This document shows, in pieces, positions 15,790 through 25,009 of a DNA stretch of 64,000 nucleotides. A model generated the notes under the pieces. That model worked only from the letters and a program-made list of their open reading frames with translations, made no database searches and had not been told where the DNA came from. Location of the stretch: the NCBI RefSeq assembly GCF_949152215.1, contig NZ_OX424407.1, positions 562,530-626,529 on the forward strand. Reading direction: 5' to 3'. The DNA comes from Lancefieldella sp. Marseille-Q7238. Lineage in GTDB: Bacteria; Actinomycetota; Coriobacteriia; Coriobacteriales; Atopobiaceae. The translations under genes and the position numbers were made by a program. The first letter of the stretch is position 1; each line of letters opens with the position of its first letter.

Positions 15790-18353
15790 CACTGACTTTC
15801 TATCTTGACGATGGGCGCAAAGCCTTTCATCAGCTTCTTAACCTTGTTCGTACGCGTAAACTTCACTTCAATGGTATCGCCTTCAACGGAAAGAACAACG
15901 CCCGGTCCAAAGGTTTTATGGGATATGTGGTCGCCGGACGCAAAGACCGCTTTCGCCTTTGCGGGATCCTTTTTGATTGAAGGGGCAACGCTCGGCTGAA
16001 TACGTCCGCCTCTGCCGGTAGAACGCGTACGAGAGCCAAAGACATTGCCTCCGTACACCTCAGCGCCACGGCCTGATCCGAAGGTGCCATGGCGGTCTCC
16101 CCGCTTTTCCCAGCCAACACCCGAAAAGCCTGACGAGCCAACGCCGATAGCTTTGATGTGTTCTTCGGGTATTTCGGCTATAAAGCGAGAGACCGGATTT
16201 GCCTGGACAGATCCGAACATGCGGCGCACAGACGCGTATGTGAGGTAGAGTTTTTTGCGAGCGCGCGTGATAGCGACGTACGCCAAACGCCGCTCCTCCT
16301 CCAAATGCGCTCCATCAGACTCAAAGTTCACATGCGGGAAGATGCTTTCTTCCATGCCCACGACAAACACAACGGGAAATTCGAGACCTTTTGCGGAATG
16401 GATGGTCATAAGAGTAACGGCGGAAGCCGAACCGGCAAGGCTGTCCAAATCCGACCGAAGCGCCAGCCATTCCATAAATGCGGGGAGCTTCGCAGCTGCA
16501 ACCTGAGGATATTCCATCACAGCTGCGGACGGCACGGGCGATGCTGTCGGCGCAGATGGCTCAGATGATGCGGGTGGCTCTGTCGCACGCACCATGGGCA
16601 ACGCCGCTGGCTCAGGCGCCGGTGCCGATGATTCGCCCTCCTCGTCAAGAGAACCCGCTTCGCGCAGCTGACGGAGACTTTCAAGCATTTCTTCCGCGTC
16701 GTCATGCGTTTCATCAAATTCAGCAGCGACACCAAAAAACTCTCGGATGTTCTCAATGCGGCCGTCGGCCTCCATAGTATGCTCGGCCTCGTAGGCGCGA
16801 ATGAGTCCCGACCGGTCAACGATTGTCTCAATGACCTCTTCGAGCTCGCCGTCCAGAGCGCGACCCGCTTCAACAGCTCCGGTAAACTCTGTAAGAGCAT
16901 TGCGGACTTTAGCAGACAGGAGGCTTTCCTCGCCAATGCAGGCTTCGCAGGCAGCAAAAAAGGACAGCCTGTTTCTCAACGCGTACGTCTGGATTTTGTT
17001 GATACTGGTAGAGCCGATGCCGCGCCGAGGAGTGTTGACCACGCGAAGCGCCGACACATCGTCATCGGGGTTGATAACCACCTTGAGGTATGCCATGACA
17101 TCGCGAATCTCAGCGCGATCAAAGAAGCGCATGCCGCCCACAATCTTATAGGGAACACCCGCTCTCAGCAGCATATCCTCGAGTATGCGCGACTGCGCGT
17201 TGGTACGGTAAAACACGGCGACATCATCATAGGAGGTTCCTGCATCATGCAGCTTCTCAATCTCCGAGCCAACCCAGCGGCCCTCATCGCGTTCGTCTGC
17301 CGCGCGGTACACGCAGATCTTCTCGCCATCGCCTTCATCGGTAAAGAGGCGCTTCTCTGTGCGGTGCGTATTGTGAGCGACAACGGCGTTCGCTGCTCCC
17401 AAAATATGTCCTGTTGAACGGTAGTTCTGCTCGAGCTTGACCGTATGCGTGTCCGGGTAGTCCTTCTCAAAAGCCAGAATATTCTTGATGTCCGCGCCAC
17501 GCCACGAGTAAATGGACTGATCGTCATCGCCCACAACCATGAGGTTTCTGTACTTGGAAGCCAAAAGATTGGTGATAGCGTATTGAACGCCGTTGGTGTC
17601 TTGGTATTCGTCGACATTGATGTAGCGAAAGCGCTCTTGATACGCGTTAAGAATGACGGGATTTTTGGACAGCAGTTCAAAGGCTTTAACGAGAAGATCG
17701 TCAAAGTCCAGGGCGTTCGCCCGTTCAAGACGTTGTTGAAGCGTCCGGTAGACGCGGACGGTAACGTAGTCGAGAGGTGACGACGCCTGACGCTCCATTT
17801 CATCCGGCAGTATGAGGGCGTTTTTCGCCGCGCTGATTTTACTTCTGATAGAGTTCATCGGAAACTGGCGAACATCAATATCAAGGTCGGCCATAATAGC
17901 CTTAACCAGCCGCTTTGAATCATCGTCATCATAGATGGTGAAGTTGGGACCAAAGCCGACGGCTTCGGGGTCTTCTCGCAACATGCGCACGCACATGGCG
18001 TGAAACGTACACACCCACATGCCGCGCGTGCCACCGGGAAGCAAGTGCCCAAGGCGCTCCCGCATCTCGGCTGCGGCCTTATTGGTAAACGTAATGGCGA
18101 GAATCTGCCACGGACGCACACCTTTATCGGCAATCATGTGCGCGATGCGGTGCGTCAGCACACGCGTTTTGCCGGAACCTGCGCCGGCAAGCACGAGAAG
18201 CGGACCTTCGGTGGTTATGACAGCTTCATGCTGAGACGGATTGAGGCTGCCCAAATCTATCGCAGACGGCACGGTCCGCATAGACAGCCCACCGGCAGAC
18301 TGCCCGTCAGCAGGCGGCGCGGCAAACAAAGGAGACTGAAAAGCGTCAGACAT
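15789..18353 (-). CDS. pcrA: UvrD/PcrA-type DNA helicase
   Basis: An 854-residue superfamily 1 helicase. The Q-motif is SLNPSQHEAV, Walker A is AGAGSGKTR near residue 54, motif II is VDEYQDTN near 244, motif III is VGDDDQSIYSWRGAD, and the C-terminal motifs include TIHSAKGLEFPVVFVVGMEE and YVAITRARKKLYL. The tail ends in a beta fold (DHISHKTFGPGVVLSVEGD) found in PcrA. A Pro/Ala/Ser-rich insert of about 50 residues interrupts domain 2B. It works in replication, repair and conflict resolution. The ATG at 18353 has GGAG upstream; an earlier in-frame start lacks one. Confidence 0.95.
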   Translation of the reverse strand: MSDAFQSPLFAAPPADGQSAGGLSMRTVPSAIDLGSLNPSQHEAVITTEGPLLVLAGAGSGKTRVLTHRIAHMIADKGVRPWQILAITFTNKAAAEMRERLGHLLPGGTRGMWVCTFHAMCVRMLREDPEAVGFGPNFTIYDDDDSKRLVKAIMADLDIDVRQFPMNSIRSKISAAKNALILPDEMERQASSPLDYVTVRVYRTLQQRLERANALDFDDLLVKAFELLSKNPVILNAYQERFRYINVDEYQDTNGVQYAITNLLASKYRNLMVVGDDDQSIYSWRGADIKNILAFEKDYPDTHTVKLEQNYRSTGHILGAANAVVAHNTHRTEKRLFTDEGDGEKICVYRAADERDEGRWVGSEIEKLHDAGTSYDDVAVFYRTNAQSRILEDMLLRAGVPYKIVGGMRFFDRAEIRDVMAYLKVVINPDDDVSALRVVNTPRRGIGSTSINKIQTYALRNRLSFFAACEACIGEESLLSAKVRNALTEFTGAVEAGRALDGELEEVIETIVDRSGLIRAYEAEHTMEADGRIENIREFFGVAAEFDETHDDAEEMLESLRQLREAGSLDEEGESSAPAPEPAALPMVRATEPPASSEPSAPTASPVPSAAVMEYPQVAAAKLPAFMEWLALRSDLDSLAGSASAVTLMTIHSAKGLEFPVVFVVGMEESIFPHVNFESDGAHLEEERRLAYVAITRARKKLYLTYASVRRMFGSVQANPVSRFIAEIPEEHIKAIGVGSSGFSGVGWEKRGDRHGTFGSGRGAEVYGGNVFGSRTRSTGRGGRIQPSVAPSIKKDPAKAKAVFASGDHISHKTFGPGVVLSVEGDTIEVKFTRTNKVKKLMKGFAPIVKIESQ

Positions 18354-18406
18354 GTTGCTCCAATTAAATCGGCAATGTTCGTAAAGATGGCGTGAGTGCA
18401 AAGTTC

Positions 18407-19327
18407 CTAGGCAAACAGAGCAAAGTAGACGATGACCACGATGCCAAGCACAATGCGGTATATTCCAAACGGCTTAAAGTCATGTTTGCGCACGTAGCCC
18501 ATGAGAGCTCGAACCATCACTAAAGACACTGCAAAAGCCACAATGCAGCCAACAGCCAAAATCGCCGCCTCAGACGAGGTAAACGAATTGCCCTTCAAGA
18601 AAAACTTAACAAGCCGCAGACCCGAAGCGCCAACCATTGTGGGAATAGCCAAAAAGAAGGTAAATTCGGCCGCAACGGCACGGGAACATCCCAGCACCAA
18701 GCCACCGATAATGGTCGCTCCCGAGCGAGACGTACCCGGAACAATGGCCAGCACCTGAAAGAGCCCGATGCCAAAGGCGGTCTTCCAATCAAGCGTATCA
18801 ATGTCGGTCACGCGGGAAAGTTCATCGGCACTGCGCCGCAAGGGCGTGGCGTCAGTAGGCAGGCGCATATGCTTGCCTTGCGGCTGTACGATTGGAGCAG
18901 TCCGGGCGATTTTTTCCCGATGCGCCTCAAGAGCAATAAAGATCAGACCATACACAATGAGCGTGGAAGCAATGACGTAGGGTCCTCCAAGATGCTCTTC
19001 AATGAAATTATCAAGCGGAATGCCAACCGCCGCCGCGGGAATGCAGCACACCACCACTTTTGCCCAAAGAATCCATGTGCTTTTTCGTTCTTCCTTTGTC
19101 TTTTTGAGCGAGAAGGGATTGAGTTTGTGGAAGAACATCACGCAGACGGCAAGTATTGCGCCAAGCTGAATAACTACGAGAAACATATCCCAAAAGTCAG
19201 TTGTTACCGCAAGCGGCACAAATTTGTTCAGCAACAGTATGTGCCCTGTTGACGAAATAGGCAGCCATTCTGTAATGCCTTCAACAACTCCGTACAGAGC
19301 AGATACTATGAGATTCCAAACGTCCAC
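18407..19327 (-). CDS. uppP: Undecaprenyl-diphosphatase UppP/BacA
   Basis: A 306-residue integral membrane phosphatase that recycles undecaprenyl pyrophosphate for cell-wall synthesis and can give bacitracin resistance. The signatures EGITEWLPISSTGH near residue 15 and PGTSRSGATIIGG near 200 are both present. It is longer than the usual ~270 residues because of a hydrophilic insert (residues about 150-180, KHMRLPTDATPLRRSADEL). The start is a GTG at 19327 preceded by AAGGGGAG. It is divergent from a secreted wall hydrolase. Confidence 0.93.
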   Translation of the reverse strand: MDVWNLIVSALYGVVEGITEWLPISSTGHILLLNKFVPLAVTTDFWDMFLVVIQLGAILAVCVMFFHKLNPFSLKKTKEERKSTWILWAKVVVCCIPAAAVGIPLDNFIEEHLGGPYVIASTLIVYGLIFIALEAHREKIARTAPIVQPQGKHMRLPTDATPLRRSADELSRVTDIDTLDWKTAFGIGLFQVLAIVPGTSRSGATIIGGLVLGCSRAVAAEFTFFLAIPTMVGASGLRLVKFFLKGNSFTSSEAAILAVGCIVAFAVSLVMVRALMGYVRKHDFKPFGIYRIVLGIVVIVYFALFA

Positions 19328-19499
19328 GACTCCCCTTTCGTTTTGTCTGTACATCATCGCTCAAAGCGGGATGCGCTACAAGTGCCGAGTTCTTCTCGCG
19401 GCAAAGCCTGAAGCAGAGCAGGATAAAGCGAGCATCTACCTGCAATTCTTGCAAAATATATATACCAACATGTAAACTTGATGCCCTTGCACGAGCGGA

Positions 19500-19592
19500 A
19501 AAGAGCATAGTGCGGACGCGAGGAACCTCCTTACAGGTAAGGAGTCCCTTGCAGTCAGGCGCATGCAAACCCCAATCGCGGAGGTTCGTATT
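19500..19592 (+). promoter_or_regulatory. Structured leader of the wall-hydrolase gene
   Basis: The leader contains a perfect 8-bp hairpin, CTCCTTAC-AG-GTAAGGAG (19527-19544), preceded by GCGAGGAACC and followed by a second complementary stretch (GCAGTCAGGCGCATGC). GGAACC next to a stem loosely recalls c-di-AMP (ydaO) riboswitches that control wall hydrolases, but the other conserved blocks are not clearly present, so I call only a structured leader. Confidence 0.35.
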
Positions 19593-20708
19593 TTGATTTT
19601 CAATAAGTGTGCTTCTCGCAGCTTCGGCGGCTCAACCCTGGCACATGCGGCAGTTGCCATTGCTGTTTCTTTCGTACTCACAGTTTCTCTTACGGGTATG
19701 CCCATCGCGGCTTATGCGGAGTCTCTTGAAGATCTTCAAGCAAAGATTGAAGAGACCAACGCAACGTATGAAGCGGCCACAAAGCAGGTAGAAGATCTGG
19801 AACAGCAGATTCAGAACAACGAGGCCCACATTCAGGAAATCGAAAACCAGCTGCCGGAGCAGCGGTCAAGAGCTGCGGCATCCATCGCTAACATGTACCG
19901 TATGCAGCAGGGATCTCTTGGGATTATCGATCTTATTTTGTCAGCGGACAGCTTTAACGATTTGATTTCGCTCCTGCAGTACCTAGACATCATTTCAAGT
20001 CGCAACGCTGACGCTGTCAACAGCTTGGTCAATCTTTCAAACGAGCTTGAAGACACCAAGAAAAATCTGAACGACCAGATGGCTGAGGCAAAAAAGCAGA
20101 AGCAGGCCGCTTCCGATGCGCTTCAACAAGCTATCGATGCTCGCAACGCTTTGCAAAAACAGATGGAAGAGCAGCGAGCTGCTGAAAAAGCTCAGGAAGA
20201 AGCCGCTATTGCAGAGGCACAAAAGAAGGCGGAAGAATCCGCTTCCAATACCTTTACAAACGCGTCCGGCAAGGAAAGCACCTATGTCGCGCCGGACAAC
20301 ACGAACTCTTCAGACAATTCATCCGGATCTGTCGACTGGTCTGCAGGCAAGACTGACTTTGTCGCCAAGTGGAGCGGCCGCATTGACGCCTACCTCTCCG
20401 GTTCTCCTCTGTCAGGATACGGTTCGACCTTTGCCGAAGCCGCTTGGGACTACGGTGTAGACCCGCGCTTCTCACCTGCAATTTCAGCAGTTGAAAGCAC
20501 CAAGGGAGCTTATTGCTTCCTGCCGCACAACGCCTGGGGCTGGGGTTCTTCAAGCTGGGGTTCATGGGAAGAGGCAATTCGCTCCCACGTTTCAGGACTT
20601 GCTGCTCTTTACGGTGGCTACCTCACGTACTCAGGCGCCGCAAAATACAACCCTGCAAACCCCAACGGCTGGTACGCGGCAGTTCAAGCGAATATGAATC
20701 AAATTTAG
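19593..20708 (+). CDS. Secreted coiled-coil peptidoglycan hydrolase (PcsB-like N-terminus, lysozyme-like C-terminus)
   Basis: About 371 residues. It has a long signal peptide (hydrophobic core AVAIAVSFVLTVSLTGM, cleavage after AYA), then a coiled coil of about 200 residues in the PcsB/EnvC style (EDLQAKIEETNATYEAATKQ). A Ser/Asn/Thr-rich linker follows, then a C-terminal domain with AISAVESTKGAYC and NAWGWGS, which resembles lytic transglycosylase/lysozyme folds with the catalytic glutamate in VES. The coiled coil may be controlled by an FtsEX-type complex. The TTG at 19593 is favoured because GGAGG lies eight bases before it; an in-frame ATG at 19563 lacks a site. It is divergent from uppP. 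Confidence 0.78.
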   Translation: MIFNKCASRSFGGSTLAHAAVAIAVSFVLTVSLTGMPIAAYAESLEDLQAKIEETNATYEAATKQVEDLEQQIQNNEAHIQEIENQLPEQRSRAAASIANMYRMQQGSLGIIDLILSADSFNDLISLLQYLDIISSRNADAVNSLVNLSNELEDTKKNLNDQMAEAKKQKQAASDALQQAIDARNALQKQMEEQRAAEKAQEEAAIAEAQKKAEESASNTFTNASGKESTYVAPDNTNSSDNSSGSVDWSAGKTDFVAKWSGRIDAYLSGSPLSGYGSTFAEAAWDYGVDPRFSPAISAVESTKGAYCFLPHNAWGWGSSSWGSWEEAIRSHVSGLAALYGGYLTYSGAAKYNPANPNGWYAAVQANMNQI

Positions 20709-20798
20709 GTGCGGGAGTACGCCTAGTATATCTGCCTTGACGCTCTCACCTTGACATGCCTGTTCTGGCGCGCCACCTTGACGTGCCCACCTTGGCGT

Positions 20799-21779
20799 TT
20801 ACGCTGTCAGCACTACCATGCCCAAAATCAATCCGAAGCCAATAAGGTCAGTGGCGCTGAGCGAGGTGCCCAGCACCATAACGGTCGTAACCGTAGCCAT
20901 AACAGGCTCGATAGTACCCAAAAGAACCGCACGCATGGGTCCCGCATCCTTAACGCCCTGCAGGTACAACCCGTATGCCAAAAACGTACCGACGGTGATG
21001 CCAATGACTACAAGAATCCAGCCAAAGGCGTCAAGCGGTGGCATATGATTCCACGGCTGGTACACAAGGGCGAGAAGTACGCCGGAAAATAAAAACGCTA
21101 TCCCATTGAACACAAAGTTGCCCCAGCGCTCCATAAGCTTTTTGGGCAGAATAGAGAGCGCCGTCTGAGCCAGAGCGCACAGCGAGCCCCAAACTATCCC
21201 ACGCAGAGGCAACTGGAGACTAGAAGGATTGCCTCCCGTTACCAGCAGATAGGTGCCTATAAGCGCCATAACAACGCCAAGCGCTTCTCGCTTTCTCGGT
21301 CCGCGCCGCGCTTTACAGCAGACATATAACAGTACGCCCAGCATGCCGAGAGCCTGCATAACCGTAGCCGTAGCGGAATTTGTCGCGTCAACGGCATAGA
21401 GGTATGCAATCTGAGAAAAGAGAATCGCCGCAAGGCTCACGACAAAGATCCGACCGAGCGCGTGAACATCATGCGCCGCTTCACTCAGGCGCCGGCGGTC
21501 GATGAGAGCCGCCGCAGCCAAAAAGAGCAGCCCCGAGAAGAACTCGCGCGCGTCAATGAGCCACAGGGGTTCAACGCCGTATACGTCAAGCAGATATTTT
21601 GCCGCAGTGCCAAACGCTCCCCACGCAGCGCCGCCGACAAGTACGCACAGCATGCCTCGGTGGATTCGTGCCTTATGCCTGTCTGACACAAGACCAATCG
21701 AGGCTTCCGCAGCCTCCTGTTCAAACGTTTGGGAATCTTCGTCACGTTCTTGTAGTGTATCAAGGATCGAATCAGACAT
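20799..21779 (-). CDS. EamA/DMT superfamily transporter
   Basis: A 326-residue protein with a 40-residue hydrophilic leader and about ten membrane segments arranged as two EamA repeats (GAAWGAFGTAAKYL in the first; GFGLILGMVVL at the end). The last repeat includes GTIEPVMATVTTVMVLG, typical of RhaT/RarD-like exporters. The substrate is unknown, as DMT proteins export amino acids, nucleotides or metabolites. There is no clear ribosome site before the start. It stands alone, divergent from the M16C protease gene. Confidence 0.85.
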   Translation of the reverse strand: MSDSILDTLQERDEDSQTFEQEAAEASIGLVSDRHKARIHRGMLCVLVGGAAWGAFGTAAKYLLDVYGVEPLWLIDAREFFSGLLFLAAAALIDRRRLSEAAHDVHALGRIFVVSLAAILFSQIAYLYAVDATNSATATVMQALGMLGVLLYVCCKARRGPRKREALGVVMALIGTYLLVTGGNPSSLQLPLRGIVWGSLCALAQTALSILPKKLMERWGNFVFNGIAFLFSGVLLALVYQPWNHMPPLDAFGWILVVIGITVGTFLAYGLYLQGVKDAGPMRAVLLGTIEPVMATVTTVMVLGTSLSATDLIGFGLILGMVVLTA

Positions 21780-21908
21780 GGAGATATAAATCTTTCGTTA
21801 CAAATGAAGTGCGAAGCGTGTGGCCGCGCGACAAACAGGTACAGTTATAAGGCACAGTAACCATACACGACTATACCCGCGTATCTCGCGAGAATTTGAG
21901 AGGTGTCT

Positions 21909-24836
21909 ATGGCCATACAGGAATCACGGAAGCTCAACGTTGGCGACCGCGTCGATGACTTTACCGTTACCGGTATCGAAGCGCTGCCTGAAATCTCCGG
22001 TACCGCCTATGTCTTTTCGCACACGCCTTCAGGAGCCCGGCTTCTCTGGCTTGCCAACAGTGACGACAACCGTTCATTTGCCATCGCCTTCAAAACGCCA
22101 CCCGCAAACGATACCGGCGTCTTTCACATTCTTGAGCATTCGGTGCTTTGCGGCTCGGACGCCTACCCCGTCAAAGAGCCCTTCGTCAATCTTCTCAAAA
22201 CCTCAATGCAGACATTCTTGAACGCCATGACGTTCCCGGACAAGACTGTCTACCCTGTTGCCTCCACCAACGTAACAGACCTTGAAAACCTTATGAGCGT
22301 GTATTTGGACGCGGTTCTTCATCCCGCTATCTATCAGCGCAAGCATATTTTTGAGCAAGAGGGCTGGCACCTTGAGGCAGACGACGCGGGTACCCTGTCG
22401 TATAACGGCGTCGTCTTCAACGAAATGAAAGGCGCACTCTCCGATCCTGATCGAGCCTTGTATGACCAGGTCAGCAGTAAGCTTTTTCCCGACACTGCCT
22501 ATGGAAAAGAATCAGGTGGAGCGCCGCGCGCTATTCCTCAACTTACTTACGAAGAGTTCCTCAATACCCACGCGCGCCACTATGACCTCTCCAACAGCTA
22601 TACCATTCTCTACGGTGACCTTGACATAGCTCGTGAGCTGGCCTTTATTGGCAAACGCTTTGCGGGTGCCGAGAAGCGCCACGCAGGTTCTCCGTATCCT
22701 CTTGACCTGCAGGCGCCCGTCTCCCCCAAACCCGCTCGGTTTGAAATGGCAACCACGCCCGACAACTCCGCTATAGGTCTTGGCTATGTACTGGGAACCG
22801 CGGCGCAACGCGTCCGCATGCTTGCCGCCGACATTCTCTTTGACACCCTCATGGGGTCTAACGAGGCCCCCCTTAAGCGCGTCTTACTTGACAGTGGCCT
22901 TGCCGATGACGTGAGCTACTATTTCTCCGACGGCATGCTTCAGCCGCTTCTGTTCCTTGAGCTCAAAGGCCTCCACGACACCGAAGCGTCTCAGCGATTC
23001 CGCGCACTCGTTGAGTCAACCTGCGCGGAACTTGCCGCCTCTGGTCTCCCCTACGATAAGCTTGAGGCGTCCGTCGCGCAGGCGGAATTCAATCTACGCG
23101 AGCGCGATCTGCCGTTCTCCGATGGTATCGAATACACCCAAAAGTCTCTTGAGAGCTGGCTCTACGATGACGCTTGTCCCTATGACTACATCAAGTATGA
23201 AGATGCGCTAACAGAACTTAAGAACATGCTTGCTGCCTCCGGCCGCCCCAAGGGCGCCTTTGAGACGCTGCTCCTTGAACTTGTCTGCCACAACCCTCAC
23301 TGTGCTCAAGTCGAATTGGTACCTGTCAAAGAAAGCGGTTCAACCGAAGAAACAGAAGAACTGGCGCAACTCCAACAGAACATGACCGAAGACAACATCG
23401 CGCGTATCCGCACAGAAGTTAAGACGCTTCGTGTGGAACAAGAAACGCCTGACGCGCCAGAAGATATCGCAAAGCTGCCGTTCCTCTCGCTTTCCGACCT
23501 TGAGGCTACCAAGGCGCAGCCGCAGCCACATGAGGTAGAGGCACCACTTCTCTGCCTCGCCCATGAACTTGACACGCACGGCATTGATTATGTCTCGCAT
23601 TATTTTGACCTGACTCATGCCGTTTCCTATGACGAGCTGCCCTTGGTGGGTATTCTTTCCGATGTTCTCGGAAAACTTGGAACCGACGCCCACACGGCAT
23701 CAGACCTTGACACGCTCATCGAAGCGAATCTTGGTGATCTTTCATTTTCTACGGAAGTTTACTCACGAGACCGAATCGACTTCGCTCAGCCGACCATGGT
23801 GGTCAGTGTTTCCGCCCTGGCTGACCGCGTCGAAAAGCTCGCGACTATTCCCAAAGAAATTTGGGGTTCTACGAATTTCAATGACCTCGCGCGTCTCAAA
23901 GACATTTTGACCCAGCGGCGTATCGGCCTTGAGCAATACTTCATCGGCTCGGGACACGCCGCCGCCCTAAATCGCACGTTCACGTCGTACGCCCAATCAG
24001 CAACGGTCTCGGATGCGCTCGGAGGCCTCACATTCTATCACTACCTCAAAGAGCTTCTGGCGCACTGGCACGAACGTTCTCAAATACTTCCCGCACAACT
24101 TGCCAATCTGGCGGCTCGCATATTCTGTGCTAATAACGTTGTCGTAAGCTTCACCGGCTCCGCTGAAAGCCGCAAGAAGTTCTGGCGGGCAGCGGGCTCC
24201 CTTGATCTTGCGATGCGCCCCTCACACGACCGCACGCTCATTGTTCCCACACCAACACTCAAGCGCGAGGGCATTGTTATTCCCTCAAACGTCAGCTATG
24301 TGGGTTTTGGTTTTCCCAACGCCTTTGACGGACAGCCCGAGACCGCAGGAACATGGCAAGTTGTAAGCCGCGCGATGACGCTTGATTATCTTTGGAACGA
24401 GGTGCGCGTAAAAGGCGGAGCGTACGGCGTCGGTTTCAGGCCTTCTCTCATGGGACTTGATTCGTTCTTCTCATATCGAGATCCATCTGTGGACGCCACG
24501 CTTGAGCGCTACCTTAGCGCCGGCGCGTGGCTCTCGTCGTGGAATCCAAGCGATACCGAGCTTGAAGGCTATATAGTCGCTTCAGTCGCAACCGTCGACG
24601 CGCCAGTTCGCCCTCGAACCCTCGCGCGCCGTCAGGACATCGAACGCTTCAACGGACGTCCCACAGATCGTCTTGAGCGGCTTCGCGAGCAAATCTTGCA
24701 TACCGATACCACGCATTGTCAGGCGTTTGGCGCATCGCTTCCAACGGATGCCGCCGATACGTCGATTGTTGTTTTCGGTCCGCGAGAAGCACTTGAGGCC
24801 TCCCAGCTTGACCTTGAGATTATTGATTTGTTCTAG
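21909..24836 (+). CDS. M16C-family zinc metalloprotease (presequence-protease type)
   Basis: A protein of about 975 residues with the inverted zinc motif HILEHSVLCGS (HxxEH) near residue 72 and the downstream helix KTSMQTFLNAMTFPDKTVYPVAS typical of M16C enzymes (PreP/Cym1). The second half is the catalytically silent repeat, with NEVRVKGGAYGVGF near residue 840. Such proteases enclose and degrade short peptides in the cytosol. The ATG at 21909 has GAGAGG six bases upstream; a GTG two codons earlier is possible. A strong bidirectional terminator follows at 24916. Confidence 0.92.
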   Translation: MAIQESRKLNVGDRVDDFTVTGIEALPEISGTAYVFSHTPSGARLLWLANSDDNRSFAIAFKTPPANDTGVFHILEHSVLCGSDAYPVKEPFVNLLKTSMQTFLNAMTFPDKTVYPVASTNVTDLENLMSVYLDAVLHPAIYQRKHIFEQEGWHLEADDAGTLSYNGVVFNEMKGALSDPDRALYDQVSSKLFPDTAYGKESGGAPRAIPQLTYEEFLNTHARHYDLSNSYTILYGDLDIARELAFIGKRFAGAEKRHAGSPYPLDLQAPVSPKPARFEMATTPDNSAIGLGYVLGTAAQRVRMLAADILFDTLMGSNEAPLKRVLLDSGLADDVSYYFSDGMLQPLLFLELKGLHDTEASQRFRALVESTCAELAASGLPYDKLEASVAQAEFNLRERDLPFSDGIEYTQKSLESWLYDDACPYDYIKYEDALTELKNMLAASGRPKGAFETLLLELVCHNPHCAQVELVPVKESGSTEETEELAQLQQNMTEDNIARIRTEVKTLRVEQETPDAPEDIAKLPFLSLSDLEATKAQPQPHEVEAPLLCLAHELDTHGIDYVSHYFDLTHAVSYDELPLVGILSDVLGKLGTDAHTASDLDTLIEANLGDLSFSTEVYSRDRIDFAQPTMVVSVSALADRVEKLATIPKEIWGSTNFNDLARLKDILTQRRIGLEQYFIGSGHAAALNRTFTSYAQSATVSDALGGLTFYHYLKELLAHWHERSQILPAQLANLAARIFCANNVVVSFTGSAESRKKFWRAAGSLDLAMRPSHDRTLIVPTPTLKREGIVIPSNVSYVGFGFPNAFDGQPETAGTWQVVSRAMTLDYLWNEVRVKGGAYGVGFRPSLMGLDSFFSYRDPSVDATLERYLSAGAWLSSWNPSDTELEGYIVASVATVDAPVRPRTLARRQDIERFNGRPTDRLERLREQILHTDTTHCQAFGASLPTDAADTSIVVFGPREALEASQLDLEIIDLF

Positions 24837-24915
24837 TTCAACAGCTTTTCCAACACGACCGCACTCACACCGGGCGCTCAAAGCGCTAGTCCAAAACACT
24901 AGCTTGAAGCATTAC

Positions 24916-24949
24916 AAAACCTCCCACGGTATAGTGCGTGGGAGGTTTT
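24916..24949. terminator. Bidirectional terminator between the M16C and LPXTG genes
   Basis: ACCTCCCACG (24919-24928) pairs with CGTGGGAGGT (24937-24946) around an 8-base loop. The stem is flanked by AAAA on one side and TTTTA on the other, so it works as an intrinsic terminator in both directions for the two converging genes. Confidence 0.9.
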
Positions 24950-25009
24950 ACTACCTGTACAAAATATACAAAACCGCATGTGAAGATACCTGCGACCGAC
25001 AAATACGGT

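Noticed and set aside
19500-19592. Firm c-di-AMP riboswitch call
   Set aside because: Only a GGAACC block and a hairpin match. The other conserved blocks could not be placed with confidence.
20709-20798. Degenerate CACCTTGACRTGCC repeats downstream of the hydrolase
   Set aside because: About four loose copies in 90 bp are visible, but too diverged to claim a functional array.
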